DNA of 60,000 bases from positions 20,531,292 to 20,591,291 of the forward strand of contig NC_088312.1 of assembly GCF_910592395.1 (NCBI RefSeq), given 5' to 3'. The translations under genes and the position numbers were made by a program. The stretch comes from Lineus longissimus. Lineage: Eukaryota; Nemertea; Pilidiophora; Heteronemertea; Lineidae. This document shows, piece by piece, positions 23,422-34,050 of this stretch (position 1 is the first letter of the stretch; every line of letters starts with the position of its first letter). Under the pieces are notes generated by a model that saw only the letters and a list, made by a program, of their open reading frames with translations, was not told the DNA's origin and made no database searches.

Positions 23422-23980
23422 TTAAGGTTGATCCTGGTAGACTGTGTCAACTAGACGTTTACGTCAATGGTAAATTCACCGACGGGTATCTCTACAACTT
23501 AAACATATGTTTACGCCCACACGAAGAGGTACGAACGACGAAGCTCGAAGTATGGAATATATCAACGACGATTTAGAAAGTTTCCTGGTACCTCGTTCTA
23601 CTATGAAAGCCGATGCACGAGTGTATCGTATGAATTCGCGCAGCCCTTGACGAAACCAGAGACCTTTGCCGTTCCGAGGAGTAGTTGTATCACACCTCCC
23701 TGGTCGTTCCGTTCGTAGAGTTGTGAGACCTGCTTTTAGATGAACTCAATTCAACGGTAATATTATCGCCGGTCGATGATCAGATTACCTGAGAATCCAA
23801 ACGATTTGGTCGACGACTAGAGAGTTTAACGGCCTAGTTCTGGTATCCACTTGTCAACCGGCGGAGCTGATTCTGCGTGATATTTGCAAAACCTCGCTAA
23901 CATTTACACCGTATAGTTTCTGTAAGAATGATTTTGTCCTCGTGGGTATACCAAACATGCCTGTGTTCGAAGAAGCATAG
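23422..23980 (+). pseudogene. Decayed coding-like region interrupted only by TGA
   Basis: One plus-strand frame runs from 23474 (just after a TAA) to TAG at 23978-23980, about 168 codons. Its only interruptions are three TGA codons (23648, 23741, 23777). Peptide pieces include MEYINDDLESFLVPRSTMKA before the first stop, and STCQPAELILRDICKTSL and FVLVGIPNMPVFEEA after the third. A second frame is open at 23422-23573 (GRLCQLDVYVNGKF) and overlaps the start, which would fit a frameshift. The block is richer in G+C and CpG than its flanks. TGA could be former CGA codons after CpG deamination. Family unknown; chance is possible. Confidence 0.3.
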
Positions 23981-25675
23981 TTTCCTGTCATTTAGACGCG
24001 CTCACATTCTATGATTACATACGTGTTCATTACTTCAGACTATGTCAATTACGCGTTTATTCCCTAACCCTAATGGAACGTAGCCCCGAACGTAAATGTA
24101 CCCATTGCATTGTCTAGGAGGGAAACGATAGAAACTTTGAATCAGGGCAGTTATACATTAATAGAAAAAGGAAATGTCAATAAGCATTCGATGGTATCTT
24201 TGCGTTGCCGTTTTACGTTCTACCGTTGATATAATCCGGTTGGGTGTCTTCCGTCATTTGCCTTATTGTATGCCTGGCAGTGGTATCAGAATAGCAAAAG
24301 ACAATGTAACAAGCAGACGGTGTAAGTTAAGGGTGACAGGAATAAAACCAAAAGTCAATTGGGGTCATGCATTTAGTTGAATTTTGCTGTTATATCTCAT
24401 TTACCTGAGATCGGTAATCAAAAACCTAAGTTCGCCCTTTTTCTCATAACATTCACTTCAGAACTGATTTTTGGATGCATTTGCCACGATTAGAAAACAA
24501 ATGAGCGATCAGTATTCGCGTCCGATTCAAGAAGAAACAACACAAGTGCTTGAACAATGCCAACTTTGAAAAGTGGCGAATTCTTCAACTGACAATACTC
24601 ATCTGTTCAGGTGAGGTAATGTGGTCAACCATTGCCCATCCGATGTATACACATTGATGTATACCGTATCAGTATTTTCCAGACAAATTTCATTCTATCA
24701 ATTTCGGTCACAACATTTCGTGAAGAAAGTATAAAAATCTCATTTAGGACGAATTATGTCATTAAACGACTGTTCTAGCACGCATTCCAAGACTTTGTTA
24801 TGATATAAATCTAATGTCCATCATTGGACGGCATAAAATGACAGTTAAAAGTCCATTCCCCTCACTTATTCTTGCGATAGCGGCCATTTCATATCATATT
24901 ACACGCCATGTAATTTTCCAACTGTCATTCTGATTCATTGGATGTGAAATTCAATTTGAGCCTAATAACTTTGTAATCATATAAATGTTTTCAGGTTTGA
25001 TGAGAGAGTGTACATCCTATTCTCATCTGCCGGGACTTAATGATCGTGCAAGCTTTATTATATTTTTTGACATCGGCTTGGAAGCACATTGGGTAATCTT
25101 TAGGCCGTTCTAGTGTGACCAAGGGCCGTCTTTGCACATATGTGCAATGAAGCCTCATGTTTTAACCATTCGCTTGTATCTACGCCAGCAAAAAAAAATT
25201 CCATCATAGTATCTAAGATTCTAATTTTGAGATTTTTCACTTATTTAAAAGCATTTTTTTTCAGTGTTAGTTCAAACTGGCACTATTTGCTAATATTCAT
25301 TCATTTTCCAATATAACAGATAACGTCTTCGTTTGTCTTTTGAATATCATTCTGTTAAATGAAGCAGTTACTTCATAATTAAACATAAAATGTACCTAAA
25401 ATTGACGAATGTATTGTTTAGTGTCATTTAACAAATATCGCGCAAACTTCCTTTCTGGGCTCCTACAATCTTTAAAAGGATTGAGCTCTGAAAAACCGTT
25501 AAAAGTTTTCGATCAACACAAATATTATGCACCCGCTAGGGATGTTCTGCAAAAATAAATATCTCTCGAAGGCATTTTATGGCATGCTATACGTTGCAAT
25601 ATTCAATATTCATATAGCAAACATTGCATAAAATGTTAACATTGAAAGAAACAATATGAAAATTTAATATTATAC
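23981..25675. other. No supported feature
   Basis: AT-rich unique sequence. TTCAG|GTGAGG near 24609 is a donor-like word, preceded by a 22-codon ORF (about 24501-24569) that closes before it. No repeat match elsewhere in the window. Confidence 0.45.
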
Positions 25676-25815
25676 AAATAGTGGATGTTTGGGAGTCCGA
25701 TATGGAATTTTGATGGACGAAGAAATGTCATGGCGGACGAGGCTTTGCGAGTCCGCCATGACATTTCTGAGTCCAGCAAAATTCCATATTGGGCGACCTT
25801 AAACATCCACTATTT
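25676..25815. mobile_element. 140-bp near-perfect palindrome (foldback MITE)
   Basis: The left arm from AAATAGTGGATGTTT (25676) to CATGGCGGAC (25738) is repeated in inverse from GTCCGCCATG (25751) to AAACATCCACTATTT (25815). A 12-base loop, GAGGCTTTGCGA, lies between them. The arms are about 63 bp with a few mismatches, mostly in one short block. The whole element would extrude as a single hairpin. The 67-codon plus-strand frame reading through it is a by-product. No autonomous partner or clear TSD is visible. Confidence 0.9.
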
Positions 25816-25947
25816 GCTATATTATGCAACCAAATGTCTTGGCAAAGAAATCAATCCAAAGGAAAATAATGAAACAATTTGTTTTTAATGAAATTTACAA
25901 AATGTTAACAGTGTAAACTTCATTTTGATTGGATTAAAATCTTTTAG

Positions 25948-26030
25948 GATCCGTTACGACATTTTTTTGGATCCGTTATTGCTTTTTTGGATCCGATACG
26001 ATGTGATGACTTGAAATCACATGATGTGAA
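25948..26030. repeat. Three-fold GGATCCG repeat and adjacent inverted repeat
   Basis: GGATCCGTTACGACATTTTT-like units start at 25948, 25969 and 25989, a period of about 20-21 bp. Immediately after, GATGTGAT and ATCACATG form a short inverted pair around GACTTGAA. Confidence 0.7.
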
Positions 26031-29000
26031 TCGAGTTACGCTATTGGCCAAGAACATTTGGTAGCATAATATTGCAACGTATATCATGCCATAATAGCAC
26101 GCCAGTTACATTAGTTAGCCTAAGTTTTGATGAAGTTTACTCTCGCTGGATAATCTAAACTTATATTGAATTGTACCTTTTCTATGAAAGCTGCCAACTA
26201 AAATCATCCCAATGTCATTGTCATCATCAGTTTAGGTGTGTGAAATCTACGGCTAATAGATGCGAAAATTATCGCGACTCTTGAGATCCCGAAAGGGCTG
26301 TTAAACTTATTTTTAGAAAGATGGAAACAACAGCAAAATTGTTTCTTACCTTTTAACCTTTTTCATTTTAACATGGGTAGGAGGTCCCCGTTAGATTTGT
26401 CTCGCCGACATACCAGAATGCCGCACAGGCCACATTTACTTAGTTCTACCTCATTCTTCAGACTTCACCAGGGAACATTAAACTACCATATAACTAGAAA
26501 AGCCATTCGATATCATTTTGGAGATGGAACGTGTAATTATCTTAGGTCCCATGGTTATCATGCTATATGCATTATTTAGTAAGAAAGATCCAATGTTCAA
26601 ATATTATATTACCGCATGAGAAGCAGTCCATCGTAGACAAATATAAACAAGACGATAGTGTTCAATATGGCTTCGTACAAAATAAGGGAAGGCAAGGGCG
26701 CCGCAAGAAGAATTTTTCAAATCCAGTTCAGCATTTGAGGCAATCTCTGGGAGGTGAGCAAGTATGCATTGGATTTGATTCCTCAGTTTGTCAATCAAAT
26801 CGAAATTGACTCACGAAAATGCCCATGACATCATCTATCACAATACATGTAAGATAATATGCTTTGTGGTCTTGCTACATGAGGGCATCCGTTTGTAGTG
26901 TGATCAAAGAGTTATTTCGAGAAATAAAAGTCGTGACGCGGACCACGACATAACATCCGAGAAATGGGTTGGACCCCGTCCAGCTCAGGAATGCATAATT
27001 TCTTTACAGGTTTCTGTTGTCGAATGCTGGACTGAAACTTCTCAAGTTTAAGTTATGTCCTGTATTCTCCCTATCCGAAACGTCCTAGCTAAAACATGCA
27101 TATTTTTATCCATAAAATCCTACAGTTTATTGTTCCTCAGCTTCAATCCTCCAAAAAACCAAGGTCAAATGATGTATACTCGATTCTCATTGGGATCGTT
27201 CCAATGGTCGCCCCCTCGATATGTATGTACCGTGAGACAAGACCACTAATGAATATTCATAGGTTGGAGGGTCGAGGTCTATCAATTAGACTAGTGCATG
27301 TTTTTAACTCTCAAGTACGTATTTGGAGAGGTATTGAAAAAATATTTGTTGTGGCAAGTCTACAGATATAAAGATATTATTTGATGAAAAAATTAATTTC
27401 GAATTTTGCTAATTTGGTAATAGGGGGCGTGTTTTGAGATTTTTCGGCCAGTTGGCTGAAGAGTGGAAATATCAATGTCTTTCTAATTTGTCGATTATCA
27501 AAAAATTTCCGTGGTCAACTACCAGTTTATTTTTCACCATTTACTTGCCCGACTGTCCGGAATATCATATCAAAATTTCAGATTTCACAACCCCACGCAG
27601 TATTTGATGCGTCGCGGTCAAACATTGCCAATTTAACTGCTAAGATGCTTAACAAATCAATTGTGGTCTTGTCTCCCGTTACTTAAAATATACTGATATC
27701 ATGACGCTTTACCATGGGAATCAACAACAAAGGTATCATTATGGCCAGTATTTTAATCTGCCTGGCGTTGGAACTCCCCCTGCAACATGATCGAACATGA
27801 TATGGTCTTTAATGATGTTGGTACTGCATGTCGTGGCCGTACTGGCTATTTTCACCACGGATGGATACCATGATTATGGTATCAAAGTCAAGATTCTGGA
27901 TCGTAGCATTATTGATCGCTTCACAGATATATAATCCGGAAAAAGATAGGAACAGAAACAGAAAGAATTAAGCTTGTATGATAGCCTTCCTTCAGTTATC
28001 TTTAAGGAATCAACATCGAACTGGCGGGTCTCTAAATCAAAGTGGGGTCGTTTTGGAATTTGATGGAAAGATCTAGAGTTCACAAACTAAGCATTTTACA
28101 AAAGTCTTTTATTGAAAGTCGCAGGTTTTACCATTACACCATTGGAACAGAAGACATCCTTCCAAGAAAACCGCCCATTGAAGTGCGTTCTCTCTTGCAC
28201 CGTCTGTGATTTCGGACGGCTGCAGTATGCACTTGTTGATGCCCCAAAATGGATCCATCATTGAAAAAAGTTAGTGTTATCCGAGTTCTGATTGCTTAGT
28301 CCCCGCAGGCTGTGAGGAGACGCAGTAGCCAAGGTAGAACTAGTATCGTCCACATGCAACCTTTATTTATTCTAAAAACACACCCTCAATATGGAACCTT
28401 GATTGCAGTCGCTCGAGAAAGAGTTATACTTAAGGACGTGCAGTTCACCATGAGTTCTCTTTTTATACTGGAGTTTGCCAATAACCAGTGTTTCGGGTTC
28501 ATATTGATATCAACACATATGAACTATAATGCCTCTTAAGAAGTGAAAAACCAAAAAGAGCCATATTCTCTCACTTGGACATGTATTTCGTCACCTAAAC
28601 CGCGAACTAATTCTTTGTCATAGACAATAGACAGGCCTTGACAATAGAAACATGATAGAGAGACTACTCTCACTGGATCTCAAGAACTCTGTTGCACTAT
28701 TTGTTCATTAGTTAAACAAGCACCTAAACACTGGACAAACAACGATCTGAGATCCAGTACTTGTAACGGCAATCCTGGCGGAAGACATTAGAGAGGTTCA
28801 AATCGAGAACGAGAATGAGGAATGGGAGGGTCATGATTGTGGAGAGCATATTTGTTCAACTTTTACTGAGTCATATGTGGAGAATTGCCAACGTAGTCCA
28901 ATCATCTTAAAACAATAATGTATTTCTCAGGAACTATGTTCTTTTCCGAAGAAACATAGACTGGTTACATCCCGATGCAAAATAAATATTACATACAAAA

Positions 29001-29938
29001 ATGGACAAATCCAATTTGGCAACTACCAAGCATGCACCAAACTAACAATCATAATAATGTGCTCTAACGATTTCGTTATTCAAATTGTTTTATCGAATCA
29101 GGAAAACCATATTCGATTCAGAAGGAGAACTATAAATATCCGTCGTTTTCGATTATTTCATTAGAAACACTTTTCCGCGTTGGAAGATCTTCGTCCATTC
29201 ACGGAATTGCAATTCTTATCAGTCTTGAGGCAAATTGTCTCATGTTCAATAACGACTAACCCGCTTCAATGAGCCACTCATTGCCCACTGATTATCCGCA
29301 GCTTGTCTGAATTAATCGCTTCCAATAACATTGGTCAATACGTCACCACGCGCTCAATTAACTAGAAGTCTTCGATCGTTCAAGTTGAAGTGCTCTTAAA
29401 GGAGCTAACTCAAAAATTAGATATAGAATAAACGTACCGCTTATACCAGATGATCTCTACCAGCTTGTCTTTTCGCGGAATAAGCGAAATAAAACGATCG
29501 AGAAAATATAACGGTTTTACGGTAAGATTTAAAGCTTTCCTACATTTTTTTGCCTGTAACAAAAATTTCCGATATCCCACGGTACTAGTAACGCGATTTC
29601 CATTTACTGCTCATTTATCCTTGGCGTATTATGGCATAGTCTTTGTCCAAGATTTCCGTTTCTGGGTTATCGGTCGTAGCCACAAGGTCGGTAAATTGCT
29701 CAGACATAGTCCATGGGCTGGTCGGGGGTTCTGGTTATGCGTGCGCATACGTGTCAACCTCAATATATGCATGGCTTGCGCAAGAGAAGTACGATTTTCC
29801 TCGGGACTGTACTTAAATGGAAAAAACTAGAACATAGACTCCATCGCCTCTGAAAATTGTGTCAGCGTTACGAAGGTTGCAAATGACAAATCATTCTGTA
29901 TGCGCTTCAATTTCATGTCTCACATTTATCTGTTTCAG
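26031..29938. other. No supported gene; one 38-bp match to 7.2 kb
   Basis: Mostly AT-rich unique sequence. 26771-26808 (minus) matches 7233-7270 (plus) at about 34 of 38 positions. The segment 26640-26760 is less AT-rich and open on both strands, with CTGGGAG|GTGAGC at about 26753 on the plus strand. I cannot decide whether it is exon or repeat. Remaining frames show no domain. Confidence 0.4.
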
Positions 29939-29953
29939 ATTCTGGCACGGATG
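29939..29953 (+). CDS. Candidate 15-nt micro-exon between good splice sites
   Basis: A long pyrimidine-rich tract ends in CTGTTTCAG at 29938, one of the best acceptors in the window. Only 15 bases later ATG|GTAAGAG gives a fair donor at 29953/29954. The enclosed ATTCTGGCACGGATG would encode ILARM in one frame. Micro-exons of 3-30 nt occur in animal genes, but a matching transcript would be needed. The acceptor could also be a decoy. Confidence 0.15.
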
Positions 29954-30194
29954 GTAAGAGGCCAATAGTGCCATGTTTACTCAATTTGTACTATCTAGCT
30001 CATCATATCTAATGCATCGCTTAGACTAACATGTAGTTTGCAGAGTCAGATTTGTAAGCATCTGATTCCACTATCGGGATGCCGTTGCGGTTTCCCGTGA
30101 TCTACAGGCTTCGTAGCAATATTACCAAGCCAATGACATACAAGAAAACCTCTCTGTCATCGACACCCTGGGACTGACACGTTGTTCTCAAGTA

Positions 30195-30325
30195 AGACTG
30201 GTGTCCTGAATATTACAGTAGTCAATTTCGAATGAAATGACAAGTCTGGGACAAAAACCAGTGTCCTTAATTGGGAGGGAGTGTCCTGTCCAGAGTGGTG
30301 TCTGCTAAGAGAAGTTCCAGTATAC
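30195..30325. repeat. Cluster of GTGTCCT repeats, probable mobile-element remnant
   Basis: GGTGTCCTGAAT, AGTGTCCTTAATTGGGA, AGTGTCCTGTCC and GGTGTCTGCTAAGAGAAG follow each other within 130 bp and end in GTTCCAGTATA. This layout resembles short dispersed repeats common in invertebrate DNA (GTGTCCTTA...GTGTCTGCTAAGAGAGGTTCCA). I see no other copy in the window. Confidence 0.45.
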
Positions 30326-31155
30326 ATCGAATTAATCCAAAGGTGTGAAAGCTTGTTTCCAGTGTAGTGCCGCTGTTCCCGCGGTTAGTGGAATCCGATG
30401 TTTGCTCTGATCCACGGCAGTCCTTGTGCATCGTTACTCAACAGCAACTAAACTTTGACTCACTGTTGTGGACGTGCTGAAAGCAGTTCTTACCCGATGG
30501 TGGGTGCGTAAACAAGGCTGGAAAGGGGGTAAAGTAGCCCTGGGGAAACTAACCTCCCCGAGAAAAGTTATATTGTGAATTGCCTCTTCAGCTTGAATGT
30601 TGAGTACCGACGAACGGATTGCTGTGATATAACATGGCAGATATAACTGTACAAAGCGCTTGCGAATAAGTTCCATGATATCTAGCAATGTTGCACGAAC
30701 TACATACAGTGTAGTTGGGATCTTAGATCTCAGAAACTAGTTTGAAATAGCGAAACAGTGATAATTATTCGTGTTGGCGCTTAACGCAATAGCTCTTGCT
30801 AAAAAAAGTAGTTAATGCTTTCTGTCATTGTTTAGAAATAGACGTTTGTTTGTGTACGTGTACGTTAACGCATACACAAAGTGCATGCACGTATGTACTT
30901 CATCAAAATAAACAAACCGATACAAAACATGATATATATATACCTTTTTTGACACATCTATTTTAGCAATAAAAACATTTTAACAATACAATTTCTGCAA
31001 ATTGCACACGATATTATTCATTTAGAAGAACATTTCTTACTTTTTTTCATCTTTAAAAACATACTTGACGAAGAGAACTTCGGTAAAAAAATATACCAAC
31101 TATTGCAGCATATTTAGGCAAAAGCGCTGTTAAAACTAATATATCTTCTTTTCAG
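30326..31155. other. No supported gene
   Basis: AT-rich sequence. A minus-strand frame at 30434-30688 (84 codons) lacks any signature. The last bases (ACTAATATATCTTCTTTTCAG) form a branch-point, pyrimidine tract and acceptor that belong to the next entry. Confidence 0.45.
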
Positions 31156-31449
31156 AACGTACACACAGAGGATCAACTTAATACACTTATTAACCATTCT
31201 CTCACAAACAGGATAGAGGAACTGTATACGCCAGTGATTGCACCTACACCTCTTGCTCGACATGAACAAAATAGAGAGTTTTTGCAAAAGACTCCCAACA
31301 CGAACGCCTATCTTACCCCTCCATTACTTTATCGGGAGGCGATAAATCGGATGGGCGTTCGCCGGCTTTGCAAAAACTCTCTAATGCAAAATGTATTTGA
31401 CAACGCGCGCACCATACTTGACGGCATACGTTTATACGGCAATGCCTAA
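31156..31449 (+). CDS. Possible terminal exon (97 codons plus stop), unknown
   Basis: A strong acceptor (ACTAAT then TATCTTCTTTTCAG) ends at 31155. The following frame is open for 97 codons to TAA at 31449, starting NVHTEDQLNTLINHSLTNRI and ending TILDGIRLYGNA. Peptide composition looks normal for a soluble protein. Against it: the segment contains a ~110-bp inverted repeat (31273-31382) and runs into a minisatellite, so it may be a repeat that happens to stay open. No domain recognised. Confidence 0.22.
   Translation, partial: NVHTEDQLNTLINHSLTNRIEELYTPVIAPTPLARHEQNREFLQKTPNTNAYLTPPLLYREAINRMGVRRLCKNSLMQNVFDNARTILDGIRLYGNA
31273..31382. repeat. Inverted repeat, 17-bp outer arms
   Basis: AGAGAGTTTTTGCAAAA (31273) pairs with CTTTGCAAAAACTCTCT (31366-31382). 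An inner CGAACGCC/GGGCGTTCG pair continues the fold. The loop is about 40-50 bases. Confidence 0.75.
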
Positions 31450-31665
31450 CCACGCACCATTATACTATAAACCACGAACGAACGCAGCATACTTCAAACT
31501 ACGAGCGTAGCATGATTTAAATCACGAACGTAGCATCATTTGATAAACCACGAACGCAGCATAGTTTAAACCACGAGCGCAGAATACTCAAACCACCACG
31601 CAGCATACTTTATGCGACGAGCACAGTGTACTTTAAATCACGAACGCAGCATACATAACGATAAT
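31450..31665. repeat. Degenerate ~23-bp minisatellite (ACCACGAACGCAGCATACTT)
   Basis: At least eight diverged copies of AAACCACGAACGCAGCATAC follow each other with indels. A separate perfect 17-bp duplication of CCCACGTACGCAGCATT follows at 31733-31749 and 31750-31766 and shares the ACGCAGCAT core, so the array once reached further. Confidence 0.85.
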
Positions 31666-31766
31666 AATCACTGTCGCCGCATACTTTAATAACGGTTATC
31701 TGCGAACAAAACATGCTTGACCACAATGCTTTCCCACGTACGCAGCATTCCCACGTACGCAGCATT

Positions 31767-32112
31767 CTTTACGAAGATAATCCAGAACGCATCCTGTATC
31801 TTATCTTGATATACAGGTTTACAGTAGTGGTCAATCCCAAATATCAAACCGGTAGCCTCTACGACTTTGTACTCCGCAGATCAAAAGCCAGGACAAGCGC
31901 ATATCTATTGAAGAGACGTGACCCCTCTAATCAAATTACACCTTAATAAAAATATACAACAAATATCGTTTGTACAGTAGCCAATAATGGAAAGTAATTG
32001 ATGGTAAAACCCTAATCATTTGACCAACAAAAAGGAAGACATGATGTAGTATTTAACTAATGAATGGCTATAGACTTCCGCTACCATCTCTAATCACCGC
32101 AAGAGCACCAAA
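31767..32112. other. Spacer, nothing recognised
   Basis: Unique AT-rich sequence between two tandem arrays. Confidence 0.5.
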
Positions 32113-32545
32113 ATGCATCAATCAGTCGCCCTCTGCAACCTAACATCGCATTTTAGTTCATGCATTACACAGCCAACAACGACCATCTTTACTGAAAACG
32201 TTTTACAAACGTCACAACAAGTCACTCCATGCAATTCAATATCGCTACTATTCCATGCAGTGCAGAGCCGACAACGACCATCTTTCAGGAAAACGTTTTA
32301 CAAACGTCTCAACAGTCACTCTATCCAACTCAATGATAGCTACTTTTTCCATGCATTTCATAGCAAACTACGACCAGATTTCAATGAAACCGTTTTACAA
32401 ACGCCACAACCAGTCACTCTGTGCAATGAATGTACTATTGCATGCATTACATATCCAACATCGACCATAATGAAACGTTTTACAGACGTCACAACCAGTC
32501 ACTCGTTGCATCGCTACTTATTGCATTCTTTGCCCAACCACGGAC
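32113..32545. repeat. Tandem array of four ~85-97 bp units
   Basis: The anchor ACGTTTTACAAACG recurs at 32198, 32293, 32390 and 32475, each followed by CACAAC.AGTCACTC and preceded by CCAACA.CGACCAT. The spacing varies from about 85 to 97 bp. The 154-codon plus-strand frame across it exists because the units lack stops in that frame; conservation of the nucleotide words rather than of a protein suggests an array and not a gene. Confidence 0.8.
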
Positions 32546-33387
32546 ATAATTCCATCAATGAACACGAAACCGACTGAAATTCAATTCGTCTTGATGTAAA
32601 AAAGGTATTGTGACGTGTTACTAGCAGAGTGCGGTGTACGTGATTGGTAAAAGAGGTCCTTGATATTGTTAACCCTAGCATGAGTGTTCCTCCATCCCTT
32701 TCCATTATTTGTTCTTTCTTCTTTTCAGGGTCGATGCCTGTTCGATATATGGTAACAATTCGTTTATTAGTAATTGCAGAGTCTTTCAATAAATCTATTG
32801 AAAGACTCTGGGAATAGTAACGAACCATGTTCAGAATAAGGTTTCATAAAACTTGGGTCGAAATTTATGAGTTTATGTTTTAAAACTGTCGTGTTATAAT
32901 GTCTCATATCTCAAATAGGGAAGAATTGCCAGGAATACGAACACTGATAAGAAGTGTTCTAAAGTGTTCAGTGGAAGCCATCGCCAGGACGGTTGACGTT
33001 GTCTTATCGTTCTAAAAACTGCATCATTTATTGCTTTTATTCATTAATTTAACAGAGGTGACATTGAAAAGAATCCCTATAATCATAAAAAGGTATACCT
33101 TCAAGTCCTAATACAAGTTCTCAAACAAGACTTAAAAATGGCAACAATCTGGTTCAGATAAAAATTACGTTACATCATATCTGATGGTATGAAGTTATAT
33201 TTTGTAAGATAAAAGTATCGTAACAAAAATACCATATACAATGTATCAGAGAGTGGGTAGCTGGAATTAAATGGCCGTAGAAATAGCCTCCAGTCGTCAA
33301 ACATTTTACAACAAAATCCAACCCTAATGAAATAATAATCTCTTCAGAAAACAGCATCCTCCATAACTCGTCGATGCAGCCACTGCA
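32546..33387. other. No supported gene; perfect hairpin inside
   Basis: Contains the hairpin at 32777-32810 (separate entry). Otherwise unique AT-rich sequence. Confidence 0.5.
32777..32810. repeat. Perfect 15-bp stem, 4-nt loop hairpin
   Basis: CAGAGTCTTTCAATA, loop AATC, then TATTGAAAGACTCTG: 15 of 15 pairs. Too short and isolated to assign. It could be an inverted micro-duplication or part of a small structured RNA. Confidence 0.9.
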
Positions 33388-33800
33388 TCAATAAAAAACA
33401 GCCGCGAACAGAAAATCCCCGCTAGGAACTAAAGCACCGCGTCTTAAGGAGTTTACCCGCCTCGTGAGGCGAGAAAAAACACCCGCGGTAACGGTTTGAT
33501 GGATGGCTTTAGGGCTCATTCGCTTGGGTGACCAAAGGTCCAATATTTCTTCGCTTCCCTTCGCGTTCTGTTGACGCAGGGATCTTATGGACGAGTCATG
33601 ACAAGCTATGATCATTTTCCGGACGATCAGAGAGGTTTGGTTATCGCTTGGTAGCAGGATGATGCGTGGTCAAAGGGGCGAGGATTCTGGTTCGTGGCGT
33701 CCTATACAGCGCACTCGGTCAGCGTCAACGTGCAGTTGTCTAGGTGGGCAAGCCTGGTTAAAGCGACACATTGAGGGCGCAATAAAAGTGTATGCCTTGA
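33388..33800 (-). other. CpG-rich block with open minus-strand frame, unknown
   Basis: This block is clearly richer in G+C and CpG than its flanks. A minus-strand frame at 33388-33615 (75 codons) includes SIRSLRQQNAKGSEEILDLW and SPKRMSPKAIHQTVTAG; a plus-strand frame covers 33608 onward. It could be an unmethylated promoter/first-exon area or a recent insertion. I recognise no protein family and found no convincing splice pair. Confidence 0.25.
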
Positions 33801-33845
33801 GAACATGTGGGTTAATTGATCGGAGATCGGAGTTATTTTTCTTAA

Positions 33846-34050
33846 CCATTTGCCCTTACCGGTTTGAGCCCATCGACATCCACAAAGGCTATTACGTAGG
33901 TCGATTTTATCAGCATTCGACCTGATAACCCTTTGACATGACAGTAGAGCAATGGGAATTTAGGCCCAGGCGCGAGTGGGCTTTGTTTGAAGACAATAGA
34001 CCGTGCATTGGGCTAGGCCTGAATTCTTTTGACTGCGAGGGCAAGTAATG
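33846..34050 (-). mobile_element. Fam-A MITE, copy 3
   Basis: In reverse complement it starts CATTACTTGCCCTCGCAG, continues TTCAGGCCTAGCCCAATGCA, CAAACAAAGCCCACTCGCGC, GGGCCTAAATTCCC and AAAGGGTTATCAGG, and ends with GGGCAAATGG. Near-complete in order; its closest relative in the window is the 58-kb copy. Confidence 0.85.

Noticed and set aside
32113-32577. 154-codon plus-strand protein
   Set aside because: It lies entirely within a tandem array; what is conserved between units is DNA words with indels of lengths not divisible by three, not a peptide.
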